A stretch of DNA of 64,000 bases, taken from positions 218,106-282,105 of the forward strand of contig PDHQ01000009.1 of the NCBI GenBank assembly GCA_003339415.1, given 5' to 3'. The stretch's first letter is position 1; each line of letters starts with the position of its first letter. Of the stretch, positions 1 to 9,608 are shown piece after piece. This DNA comes from Ophiocordyceps camponoti-saundersi (nom. inval.) (lineage: Eukaryota > Ascomycota > Sordariomycetes > Hypocreales > Ophiocordycipitaceae). The notes under the pieces are model-generated. The model searched no databases, was not told the DNA's origin, and saw only the letters and a program-made list of their open reading frames with translations. The translations under genes were made by a program, and so were the position numbers.

Positions 1-1570
1 ATAAAAATAAAAGTGAATGAAGAGAGATGAGAGGGAAAAATAAAAAAAAGCCATGTCTCGTCCTCGAAACACATCCATTCACTCACAAGATTAAACACGA
101 CCCATCCGTACTACAACGATGCCCGTCCGGAAGAGAAACCGTATTTGCATCTATCCGTGACGGGATGACAATGACAGCCATAGCTAATAAAACGACGCGT
201 TGCAATGATGAAGAAAGGGATCGATCTGTGTAACGCTGTCTTGGAGGAACGGGATTCTGCTTCGTGGCGTGCCGCTATAGGTGCTATGCTCTCTCCCGCG
301 ATGCTCTCCCGCATCGATCAACCATTAAAGCACAGAATCCTTCCAACAGGGATTTCTATACGGAATATGTATAAACATAAAATAACGTCCAATCACCTCT
401 GCATCTCCCGTAGCACAGAACAAGCCGGACCTTGTTTCAGACAGACGCTCTCCTCTTCATCGACACAACCCATCTCCTCCTCCTCACCCTCTACGGAGTA
501 CTAATGCCCTGCATCTCAACCCCCGTTCAAGCAGGGGAGAGAGAGACAGCAGAAGAGGAGTTTCTCCCCCCCCCCCCCCGGTCAGCCCGCATTTGTTTCG
601 TCCTCCACCCCCTTTCATAGATCCTACGAGACGCAGCAGCCTGCTCCGTCGCACACAAACTCCCTCAAGCAGGGTCATCGAGCTCGTACAAGCTGTTGCT
701 GTTATTTTACTATGGCTACGATACAGTAATAGTACATACATACCTACGTGCCTACATACATACAGCAGTTGCACGATGCGGCTTACATGGCTGGCTACCT
801 ACCTTTGTATGTATGTATGTATTTTTGCACAATCTTTGCCAGGGCAGAGACATCTTCGACCCGTGTGATTCGTCGGCGCCTCTTCGTACAAATCGTAAGG
901 ATACATCCATTCATATGCAGACGCATGTATTCATGTGTGTGTATTACAGGAGCAAAGCAGAACAAAACAGACAAGCCACCATCAACATGCATACGAGAGA
1001 ATGGAGAGAGACGGGGAAGGGAAGGGGAGGGGGGGAAACACAGAGCTCAAACCAGCCCTGGCTGCACTACCCCAGCCAGCCAGCCAGCCAGGCCCTCCTC
1101 CTTCTCATCCTCCTCCTCCTCAACTCCCGTCCCTCAGCTTGCAATGATAAGTGATCCCCGTCTCCCCCCGCCCCCATTCACTCGTACATACATAACAACA
1201 CTGAAGAAGAAGAAGAAGAGGGGGGAAACCAAGGGAAATGGAACGTTGATAAGAAATTCGGCCCCCCAAACCCAATCTCAGGCGAATCCTCCTGATACTA
1301 CATACCCTTCTCAGCTAAACCCTCTTCCTCTCCTCCTTCTTATCTCTACCGGCCTCCCAATTCCACCCCCCCCGCTCCCGAGAAGAGGCTAGCTAGCATC
1401 AAGCTGCCGGTTACTGATAAGCTTTCACTAGCAACAACTTCATAACATCAACTTTGCCCCCCCCTCCCTCCCTCTATCTTGCATCTCCCCTTCCATCTCT
1501 TTCCCCTCGTCACAGTCATCACATCTCCAATATACCCTCTTTCAGCACATCTATATACTCCTTCACCATA
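1..1570. other. Gene-free spacer upstream of the purine permease
   Basis: No convincing gene. It holds a run of 14 C at 566-579, a short TATG tract near 806-822, CA/TA-rich tetranucleotide stretches and, from about 1455 to 1510, a strongly pyrimidine-rich tract just before the permease start at 1571. CT-rich tracts are common in promoters and 5' UTRs of filamentous fungi, so the last 150 bp are probably the permease promoter and leader. Open frames here are low-complexity and resemble nothing I know. Confidence 0.6.
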
Positions 1571-3644
1571 ATGGGCTGGGTCGATACCATCAACACAAGG
1601 GTAGCCACCAGTCCCGTCGGACGCTGGTTCCGCCTCGACGGCTGCGGCCATGTAGGGATTTTCCCTTCTCCCCCCCCTTCATCATCCATTATACATGATC
1701 ATGTATAAGAAATGCTACACACCATTATCGCCAACAGCCACAACTCCAACAAACCTCCCATCCAGCTAACAAACCACAACCGCCAGCCCCTCGCCCGCAA
1801 AGACTCCCTCTTCACAACAGAGCTAAGAGCAGGCCTAGCGACCTTCTTCGCAATGGCCTACATCATAGCCGTCAACTCCTCCATCGTCGCCGACTCCGGA
1901 GGCTCCTGCGTCTGCCAAGCCCGCTCCGCCGCCGACCCGGACTGCGATCGCGACGTCGGCTACATGCTGTGCGTCCAGGACGTCAAGCGCGATGCCGTTA
2001 CTGCCACCGCCGCCATCTCCGCCCTCGCCTCCGCCTGCATGGGGCTGTTTGCCAACCTGTGAGTTGTTTTTTTTTTTTGCACCATCGTTTGAGTTGGTGT
2101 ATTTTTGCTAATTGTTAGACCTATTGGGCTTGCTCCTGGCATGGGTTAGTTGTCGTCAACCCTACGTAGATGGAAGATGTTCACCCATGATAACCCTTTC
2201 TCTCTCTCTTTCAAGGCCTCAACGCATACTTTGCCTATACCGTTGGTAAGCTCAAGACTATCATCGGAACCTTCCATCTCTCTCTAACAAACGTCACCAC
2301 AAAAAAGTTGGCTACCACGGCAAAGGCCCCGTCCCCTATCAAGTAGCCCTAACAGCCATCTTCGTCGAAGGCTTCATCTTCCTCTTCCTCGCCCTCCTCG
2401 GCATGCGCCAGTGGCTCGCCCGCGCGATCCCCCACTCCATAAAGGTAGCCACGGGCGTAGGCATAGGCCTCTTCCTCGCCCTGATAGGCCTGACCTACAG
2501 CGAGGGCATAGGCCTCGTTCTAGGCGCTACCACGACGCCGACCCAGCTGGCAGGCTGCTCCCCGTCACAGATCCGCGACGGAGCCTGCCCCGGAGCGTAC
2601 AAGATGCGCAGCCCGACCATGTGGCTGGCCATCTTCGGGGGCGGCATCCTGACCGTCTTGTTGGCCATGTATCGCGTCAGGGGAGCCGTCATCGTCGGCA
2701 TCATCCTTGTCAGCGTCGTCTCCTGGCCTAGGGATACGGCCGTGACGGCCTTCCCGCGCACCGAGCTGGGCGACAGCGCCTTCGAATTCTTCCGCCACGT
2801 CGTCAGCTTCCACCCCATCCGTCGCATCCTGCAGGTCCAACGCTGGGACGTGGCGGGCGAGTACGGAGCCCAGTTCGGCCTCGCCCTCATCACCTTTCTA
2901 TACGTCGACATCCTCGACTGTACCGGCACGCTTTACGGCATGGCTCGCTTCGCCGGCCTCCTCGATCCCGTCACCCACGACTTCGAGGGCTCGTCTGTGG
3001 CTTACGTCGTCGACGCCTTGAGCATCTCCGTAGGCGCCCTCCTCGGTCTTCCGCCCGTCACCGCCTTCGTCGAGTCCGGCGCCGGCATCTCCGAAGGCGG
3101 CAAGACGGGCTTGACCGCCGTCGTCACCGGCCTGTGCTTCCTCCTCGCCGTCTTCTTCGCTCCCATCTTTGCCTCCATCCCGCCCTGGGCCACCGGCTGC
3201 GTCCTCATCCTCGTCGGTTCCATGATGGCCGCCTCCGTTGGCGACATCAACTGGAAGTACATGGGCGATGCCGTCCCGGCTTTCCTGGCCGTTGCCATCA
3301 TGCCCTTCACCTACTCCATCGCCAACGGCCTTATTGGCAGCATCTGCAGCTACATCGTCCTCAACGGCCTTGTCTGGCTCATCAAGCTGCTCTCCTCCGG
3401 ACGTGTCGTGCCTCCCAACTACGACGACAAGGAACCGTGGACATGGCGCATTCCCGGCGGCTTCTTCCCGCCCTGGATCGTCCGCCTAGCCAAGGGAGAC
3501 AGACATTTCTGGCGGCGCCAAGACCAGCCGGCTGATTCTCTTTGCCACGAGCGCAAACTCAGCTCCGAGCCAGCCGCCGATCGGAGCTCCTCCGCCGAGA
3601 CGAACTCGGTCAGGGGCTCAGATTGGAGAGCCAACGATCGCTAA
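1571..3644 (+). CDS. azgA: AzgA-like adenine/hypoxanthine/guanine permease
   Basis: Polytopic plasma-membrane purine:H+ symporter of the AzgA/NCS2-related family. Five exons fit: 1571-1651, 1787-2058, 2119-2144, 2216-2245 and 2308-3644 (introns begin GTAGGG, GTGAGT, GTTAGT and GTAAGC), giving 581 residues. The N-terminus (MGWVDTINTRVA.., SPVGRWFRL) and the stretch ELRAGLATFFAMAYIIAVN near residues 39-57 are typical of AzgA proteins, as are the successive hydrophobic helices through about residue 480. Exons 3 and 4 are only 26 and 30 nt but restore the conserved [21 protein letters not shown]. The C-terminal tail is hydrophilic. The start is the Met that gives the family N-terminus. Substrate choice among purines is inferred from the family. 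A second purine-type permease gene lies at 14858-16519. Confidence 0.93.
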
Positions 3645-3765
3645 GATGATACCACAAAGCAAGAACCAAGATTACGCCTTAAATGCTGTAGGAAATTTCT
3701 GCTTCCATCCGCTTCCGGTCATTACATTGTCATCCTCGTTGCCCCCCCCCTCTGAGACGGACATC

Positions 3766-5204
3766 TCAGGCCATCAAGGCGATATGCTTCAGCTCACTTT
3801 CGCGACGCAAAAAGAGTCAGTCAGCCACGAAGCCACGTCAGAAGGAGAAGAAGCCACACCCTTTACTTACCCTTCAACTTGATGTCCAACCTTGATCGAA
3901 GGATAGTTAACAGGCTCTCCCTCATCCCTCCCCATCCTCGCCTGCTCGGCCCGGACCTCCTTGGCCCGCTCAGCCAAGTCAGGCACCGGAGAGAGGTCAA
4001 AGTCCGAGTTGAGATGCCAGAACAGCGTGCTCGAGATGCGGATGAGCGGCCGGTCGGGATACTCGCGTCTGCGCCGCTCCATGGCATTGATCGTCTCGTC
4101 ATTGACCACAACCTCGTGGTAGCCGGCCTTGATCAATCCTCCCGTCATGTGCTCGAGCTGTTTGCCCGCTTGGACGAGGAGATAGTTGCCTGGCGGCATC
4201 TTGACAGGAATACGGTTGCCCGTGTTACGCGCCCAAACGTTGAGCCCGGGGTAACGCGACCGACCGTGGATGGTGAGGAAATTGAGATCGGTATGGAAGC
4301 CGGCCAGGATTGTGTCCTTGGTGCCGTATTTTCGGAGGTCCGATGCTGTCGGCGCGAGGAGATGAGGTCTGGACACGTCAGTCGCGTCGAGACTCGGGAA
4401 CAAACGGGAGGGGGAAAAGAGAGACAAACCCGTATCGTCCGGCATCACAAAAGACTTGGGGAGGGAGTCCAAGACCGACAGCCAGCATCTCGGAGAGGGT
4501 GGAGACGCTTCGCAGAGTTGTCAGTTAGTTAGCCCCCGTAGAGGATAGGACGGGTAAAGAAGGGAAAAAAAAAACACGCACGCCGTCTTCATTGCTGCCC
4601 CCCATCGATCCATAACGGGCTCCCAGCGTTCAGCCAAGTGAGCCGCTCGCGGTACAACGTTAGGGGCGTTAAGTGCAGGGAAAAGCGTCTCGTAAGGCGG
4701 CGGTTCAGCCATTCGCCAGAAGAAGCGACACTTGGGATCAGGCGCATGACGCGTCACATCAAGCGGCCTCTGCGACGGATGCAGACGACGAACGACGTCT
4801 AGACAAGGCTCGTCGACCGCACACTTGGGCTTCTCCGTATTTTCCAACGTGACGCCGATCTGATAACCAAGGTCGGGCCGCTCGTCCCGCCGAAGCTCGT
4901 CCTCAGGCTGGGCAAAGTAGTCTTCGACCAGATCAAGAAAGGCGACGTTGTCCTCCTCGGCCACGCGCGAGTCGCGCAGAATCAGCGCGCCGTATGCGAT
5001 GAGCGCGTTGGCCACTTTGGCACACTCGGCGCGTGCCGAGGGCGCGTCGTCGGACTGGTTGAGGAAGACGTCAAGGTCGATGACGGGGAGATCCATGGCC
5101 TGCGGTTCGGGAGAGGATGCTTGGGGTTGAAGAGATTCTGTCGGCTCAAGAGACGACGAGTGAGACAACATGGTCGGCTGAGTATCCATCTCCGTCGTCT
5201 CCAT
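3766..5204 (-). CDS. Isopenicillin-N-synthase-like 2OG-Fe(II) oxygenase
   Basis: Non-heme iron dioxygenase of the DIOX_N/2OG-FeII_Oxy type; substrate unknown. Proposed exons on the minus strand: 5204-4582, 4507-4430, 4368-3871 and 3796-3766 (409 residues). Exon 2 joins in frame to give AVGLGLPPQVFCDAGRYG followed by PHLLAPTASDL, a block I recognise from this subfamily. Iron ligands are visible as H-x-D in GFHTD (about residues 258 and 260) and the distal His in KAGYHEVV (about 317); the co-substrate Arg is in RISSTLF. A DIOX_N half (DLPVIDLDVFL, near residue 40) precedes it. The usual stop after VEGG-type sequence at 3867 coincides with a consensus donor GTAAGT; splicing there adds a 31-nt last exon ending ELKHIALMA, which fits the family C-terminus. 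Not associated with any beta-lactam genes, so penicillin synthesis is not implied. Confidence 0.85.
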
Positions 5205-5515
5205 TCCGAGCTTGTTCTTCGCTGCCTGGTTTTGTTTGGGCCCGTGTCTTGTCCGATCGTCTCGTCTTCCCTGGAGTTGCAGAAGGGTTATTAGTCAAGT
5301 TCAAAACAAAGATCCCTCTTCAATCCTGGGCCTGGAGATGGCACGTGCCCCCCTTCATCATGCGCCCCTCCCTCTCGTGTCAGCCGCGCGCCTTTCGTCG
5401 GCCTCACGTCAACATGCCTCACAGGGGCAAGCGTCGAGCGCATAAACGTCTCTTGGCTTAGTCAAAATGTAACGTCGATAGCAAGCTTTCAGTAATATAA
5501 TCTCATTTTCCTTTC
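5205..5515. other. Spacer between oxygenase start and nuo-21 stop
   Basis: Promoter side of the oxygenase gene. It contains a palindromic GGCACGTGCC (CACGTG core at 5342-5347), a possible bHLH/Cbf1-type site. No gene is seen. Confidence 0.4.
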
Positions 5516-6317
5516 TCACGACGAGTCTTTGCTGCCCGTCCGCTCCATCTCCAACTCCCGCTCCGCCTGCTGGTAGTACTTTGCCGTGTCGACGCCGTGC
5601 TGGTTGTGGTTGACAAAGTTAAACCAAGGGATGGCGCTGAAGAAGAGGGCCGAGTAACGGCTCTGCCGCGCAGCAACCCCTTGCATGTGCGGCGACAATT
5701 TGCTCTCGCCGTAAAGCGGCTGTCCGGCCTTGACCTTGTCCACCATCTCGCGCATGTCCATTTCGATTTCGCGCGCGTTTTCCGTCGCGCCGTAGAACCG
5801 CACTGAATGATTGTCAGTACAAACCTTTTCCCAGTTCCCGTTGCCACTGGTTCCTGCCTATCACCCCTCCCCTGAGAAGAACCTACAGATCGACCGCTGA
5901 TAAAAGTAGAGGAAGCCACCAGCAAGCCCGATAAAACTCGCCAGACGCATTGCCTTGGGGAATCCACCCCTTCCAGCATGCGACGGAGCAAATCTCTCCA
6001 GTATCAAAAGTGCCGACGGCGCGAACGCAGCCGCAATGCCGCCGGCCACGTAATCTGAGGTACGAGCATATCCGACCACACGCTTGAAGTGGCTGAGATT
6101 GTAAAGAAGTGTCACGGGTCAGCCAAGACGTCGTCGCGGGGGGGGAGGAAGAGGGTCTCGCACGGGTCGTTGTCGATGAGCTGCCAAATTCAAGTTAGCC
6201 CACCTGACGCCAATTGCTGCCGCGTGCCCGACCAACCGGATATTCTGTGTGAACGACTTTGCTCACTCCCACGAACGTCTGCGCAGGCCGCTTCGTATTC
6301 GTCGTCTCGGCCATCAT
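5516..6317 (-). CDS. nuo-21: NADH:ubiquinone oxidoreductase 21 kDa subunit (complex I)
   Basis: Fungal accessory subunit of respiratory complex I in the mitochondrial inner membrane. Four exons on the minus strand: 6317-6237, 6180-6164 (17 nt), 6092-5887 and 5802-5516, giving about 196 residues. The first exon (AETTNTKRPAQTF..) ends TEYP, the 17-nt exon supplies LIDNDP and exon 3 begins HFKRVV; together they form the conserved YPLIDNDPHFKRVV block. A membrane-type stretch (ASFIGLAGGFLYFYQRS) and the C-terminal block NAREIEMDMREMVDKVKAG with SRYSALFFSAIPWFNFVNHN match the family's N- and C-terminal domains. Two Met codons are adjacent at 6317 and 6314; the first is used. It diverges from csm3 with 234 bp between start codons. 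Confidence 0.92.
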
Positions 6318-6551
6318 ACAGCTTCTTGGTTGGTTGGTTGAGTAAATACCTAAGCTTGAGGAAGCTCTCTCCAGATAGATCCAGATAGAGAGAGATTGGT
6401 GGAGAGAGAGCTTGTGCGTCACTAGTCACGTGAGAAGCTTCCAGCGCATTAGCTAAGCTCTGTGACGCGCTTCAACACATGGCAGAAAGACGCGTAAAGT
6501 GCCTCCTGTTACAGTTCCCGAGAAACGCGTATCATCATCACCACCGTCATA
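6318..6551. promoter_or_regulatory. Shared divergent promoter of nuo-21 and csm3
   Basis: A 234-bp head-to-head region that must carry both promoters. A perfect E-box TCACGTGA lies at 6426-6433. In yeasts and filamentous fungi such sites are bound by Cbf1-type bHLH factors. No TATA box is evident on either side. The binding factor is inferred. Confidence 0.5.
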
Positions 6552-7340
6552 ATGTCCGTCGCCGCTCCCCCTCCTCTCGCCGATCTAGATGACTACGACG
6601 TAAATGACTCCGACGATCCCTTCCGCTCACCAAGTCCAAACCCCGCGACGAAACGCAAAGCGCCCGCCAACGGCCTAGGCCTAGACGAGGAAGTCTCGGT
6701 CCAGAAGCGATGCCGCGTTCCCAACGTCAAGCTCGACGAAGTCCGCCTCCTCGGTCCCGAAGGCATACCCAGACTAAAAGAGCGCGTTCTCAAATTGCGC
6801 ACAAAGGGTAAAGGGCACGAGTTCGCCGACGCGGAGCGATTATTAGCCCTTTATCAGTTTTGGCTCGATGATCTCTTCCCCAAGGCCAAGTTCTTGGATG
6901 CTCTGGCGATGGTGGAGAAGGCAGGTCATAGAAAAGCACTCCTTCGAGCCAGAAACGGTTGGATCGATGAGGGGAAACCCAAGGATCAGCAGCATGGAGA
7001 TGACGACGAACACAAGGAAAATGACGACAGAGGAGCGCATGAATCCCAGACACCCGCACAAGAAAACACCTCGCCAGCAATGCCGCGACCCAAGACGCCA
7101 GAGCGTAACGACGTCCCCGACGACGACGACCTCTACGATGCTACTCCCCGCGTCCCCACCCGGTCCGCCAACGACCTCGACGCGCTCATGCAAGGGACTC
7201 TAAATGCCGAGCCGGACGAAGACGATCTGGATGCTCTAATTGCCGAGGCCGGAGTGATGGATCGAACGGGCGGAAATGATGGGCTCAGAGATAAATCTAG
7301 AAACTTCTCCGATGACGAGGAAGCCATGGCTGCCATGTGA
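6552..7340 (+). CDS. csm3: Csm3/Swi3 (Tipin) replication fork protection protein
   Basis: Subunit of the Tof1-Csm3/Swi1-Swi3 complex that stabilises stalled forks and supports the S-phase checkpoint and cohesion. The 262-residue frame has an acidic N-terminus, a nuclear-type basic stretch (TKRKAPANG.. VQKRCR), then the Swi3 domain (about residues 57-140): LDEVRLLGPEGIPRLKERV, HEFADAERLLALYQFWLDDLFPKAKFLDALAMVEK. The rest is low-complexity and acidic (DDDDLYDATPR, EPDEDDLDALIAEAG). It ends EEAMAAM-stop, where the last Met codon and stop overlap a consensus donor (AT|GTGAGT), so a short terminal exon may be missing; I could not find a clear one. Starts 234 bp from nuo-21 on the other strand. 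Confidence 0.9.
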   Translation: MSVAAPPPLADLDDYDVNDSDDPFRSPSPNPATKRKAPANGLGLDEEVSVQKRCRVPNVKLDEVRLLGPEGIPRLKERVLKLRTKGKGHEFADAERLLALYQFWLDDLFPKAKFLDALAMVEKAGHRKALLRARNGWIDEGKPKDQQHGDDDEHKENDDRGAHESQTPAQENTSPAMPRPKTPERNDVPDDDDLYDATPRVPTRSANDLDALMQGTLNAEPDEDDLDALIAEAGVMDRTGGNDGLRDKSRNFSDDEEAMAAM

Positions 7341-7895
7341 GTAATATTCGCCGAGAGTTTAAGCAGATTTATCACATCATTACCCTAAAGGCAAGATATT
7401 TCCCTCGCCTGTCGCAACGGAGTTGGAGGCAATTAATACGAATTGAAGGGTAGCTGACTGGCAAGATGGGACACATGGCATACTGCTTCCATTTTCGCTA
7501 ATCATCTTGTCACAGTAGATAAGCTGTTGCTGCACAAGATGTATCTATCGGCGAGCAAATAGCCATCTCAGTACCTACCAAGGCAATCAATCAACCGTCA
7601 GGACGCTTAGGAGAATCAACGTTCTGTGACGATAAATTCACGTGCAGGAACGATCAATCTTTCGCGCTTCTTCAATATCGCTCAGGAAAAGAATTTAGTG
7701 AATATCAGGAGAAAAAAGGACAAGAAAAGCCTGCGTCTAACCCACCAAGTCTAAGCCGTACAAGACCCTTCCCTCTCCTCCGGATGTTACCAACGCCATC
7801 TCACCCCGGGATAAACATCGACAGAAATTTTGCGCCATTTTCTCAACCTCACATCCTCCTAGATTTTCCCCACATCGTCCGCCAGGAAAGACTAG
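7341..7895. other. Convergent spacer between csm3 and HAC1
   Basis: Holds the 3' ends of csm3 (plus) and HAC1 (minus). AT-richer than the flanks. No further gene or RNA is recognised. Confidence 0.5.
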
Positions 7896-8671
7896 TTAGA
7901 CCAAGTGACGACATGAATCACACGCCACAGGAGTCTCGTTGCCTTTCCTCATCTCCATCACCTTCAACACATACTTTGGAGTTGACTCCTTGAGGATACT
8001 GCTCTCCAACCTGAGCTTCTCCGCCTCTTGCCGTTCAATCTTACGCCTCTCCAGCCATAAGACCCACAGGAGAGTGAGAAGAGCTTCGCGTGACGGAAGG
8101 CCGACATCTCGTAGACACTGCGTCAGACAATTGGTCGCGCCGGGAGACTCACGAGTCTCGAATCGCCAAGTCTCGACCCGATCATCGCATCTCTCGGAGA
8201 CCAACCGCAATGCCTCCATCGTCGCATCCATCAAGGGACGCGCCAGGCTGGGGCTGCTGGATAGTATCTTCCTAAGAGACTTGAATCTCAGGGTCGTGAG
8301 CTTGTTGATCGATGTCGTGGTCCGCCAAGGCGACGTCATCGCCCGTCGCCACAATGTCAGGGATGAGGGTGGATGCGTCTGCGTTGATGAAGTCATCGAG
8401 GTTGAAAAGTTCCGCTTGCCCGTTGGACGGGTCACAAGCCAGATAATCGTCGCCAACAGTTGTGGAGTTTGGTGAAGAGAGAAAGCCGCTTTCGAGGACA
8501 AAGCGATCTGTGTCAGCGGCCGATGACAGGCCAAGAGGAGTGCTGAGGCCGACATCAGCAGCATCCGTAGATGCAAGGACCAAGCCCATAGATGAGACCG
8601 AGGAATGGCCGTAGCTGGCGAACTGTACCCCTCCTCCGACGTGTGACACGGCAGGTCGCACAACATCGCGG
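7896..8671 (-). other. Alternative C-terminal tail of unspliced HAC1
   Basis: If the 20-nt intron is retained, translation continues in another frame for about 258 codons to a stop at 7896, giving a 524-residue protein instead of 392. Between 8651 and 8274 both frames are read. The alternative tail carries a hydrophobic stretch (LWAWSLHLRMLLMSASALLL, 8591-8523) and near its end a charged helix-like part (LERRKIERQEAEKLRLESSI). A long unspliced form is known for fungal HacA; any role for this tail is inference. Confidence 0.6.
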
Positions 8672-9526
8672 CAGGATGTTGTGTCAGGTCGGAGGAGGAG
8701 GTCGTGGTTCGCAGGCCGGCCTGGCCCTCGATCGTAGGGAGGGCCGCGGGGGCAATGTCAGATACTGGAGTGAGTTCGGGCGACAGCGAGGCAGGATTGA
8801 CAGTCGGGTTGGCGGAAGACCTGAGGATGTCTCCCACTAGGTCAGCGACCTGTTCCGAGGAGATTTTGGGATCGTCCTGGGAGCCGAAGAGCTGTTGGGA
8901 CAAGGTAACAGGGTTGTCGCGGAGCGGGTCGAAGGGTGAAGGTGAGCGAGTCACGTTGCCGGAATTGCTCTCAAGAACTTGCACCCGCTGGACGAGGGCC
9001 TCGTTCTGTTTTTGTACGAAGACTAGAGCCATCTGGAGCTGTTTGTTTGTCTTTTCCAGCGCTTCCACCTCGAGCCTCTTGCGCTCCCGAGAAGATTGTG
9101 CGGCGCGGCGGTTGCGGAGGACACGCTCAACGCGACGCTGTTCTTTTTCATCTTCTGTTTTCGCACGTTTTCTAAGAGCGTCATGTGAGTCGGGGGAAAA
9201 CAAGGAAGGAGCTATCGAGAAGCCTACCTTGGAGGCAGATTTGTCTTGGGTTCAGGGAGGACTTGTCCCCAAGACTTGCGCTTCTTAGCCGGCTTCTTGT
9301 CCGCACCGTCTGCAGGAGCTGGCGATTGATCGTGACTGCATGAAACTGGCGAATCACGACTGTCGTCAACAGATGTGGGGTTGGGCGTCACGACCTCGAG
9401 AGGATTCACGGTAACGCTGGGTGAGGGAGATGCCGTAGGTACGAAGAGTGCCAGAGTATCGGCGGACGGAAATGCGTCTGCCGTGGACTCGAACTTGACT
9501 GTCGACGATGAGTTGGGGAGCGACAT
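8272..9526 (-). CDS. hac1: HAC1/HacA bZIP transcription factor of the unfolded protein response
   Basis: Master regulator of the unfolded protein response. Active (IRE1-spliced) form: exons 9526-9228 and 9171-8672, then 8651-8272 after removal of the 20-nt intron at 8671-8652, giving 392 residues. The conventional intron 9227-9172 (GTAGGC..TTAG) joins NLPPR to KRAKTEDEKEQ. The bZIP region (about residues 101-165) has the basic motif RVLRNRRAAQSSRERKR and a heptad zone (LEVEALEKTNKQLQMALVFV). After splicing the frame runs HPAVSHVGGGVQF.. and ends with an acidic region (FNLDDFINADAS.., DDVALADHD), typical of the activator form; unspliced mRNA stays open to 7896. Nuclear. Regulated by IRE1 splicing and possibly by the uORF at 9570-9608. 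Confidence 0.93.
8652..8671 (-). promoter_or_regulatory. IRE1-type 20-nt unconventional intron of HAC1
   Basis: Two copies of the IRE1 cleavage consensus CNGCNG occur as CTGCCG. Cleaving each after its third base removes exactly 20 nt (8671 down to 8652 on the minus strand), the length reported for Trichoderma and Aspergillus HAC1/HacA introns. It has no GT-AG ends. Removal shifts frame from DLPCHTSEE.. to AVSHVGGGV... The excised segment contains GATGTTGTGCGAC, and the flanks can pair (AACATC with GATGTT), as expected for the twin stem-loop. Confidence 0.9.
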
Positions 9527-9569
9527 TGTGCCTGTTGTTGATGATATTGATAGAAAAACAGGTGGACGG

Positions 9570-9608
9570 TCAAAGGGACGAGGGAAATATGTGCACCATG
9601 ACGGGCAT
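9570..9608 (-). promoter_or_regulatory. Upstream ORF in the HAC1 leader
   Basis: A 12-codon ORF (MPVMVHIFPSSL-stop) lies 43 nt upstream of the HAC1 start codon in the presumed 5' leader. Upstream ORFs are known in hac1/hacA mRNAs of Trichoderma and Aspergillus, where promoter-proximal truncation of the leader removes them under stress. Whether this one is in the transcript cannot be seen. Confidence 0.5.

Noticed and set aside
748..1392. 214-codon plus-strand frame in the first spacer
   Set aside because: Low-complexity (Ser/Pro/Thr runs from CT-rich DNA), no known domain; overlaps other repeat-made frames.
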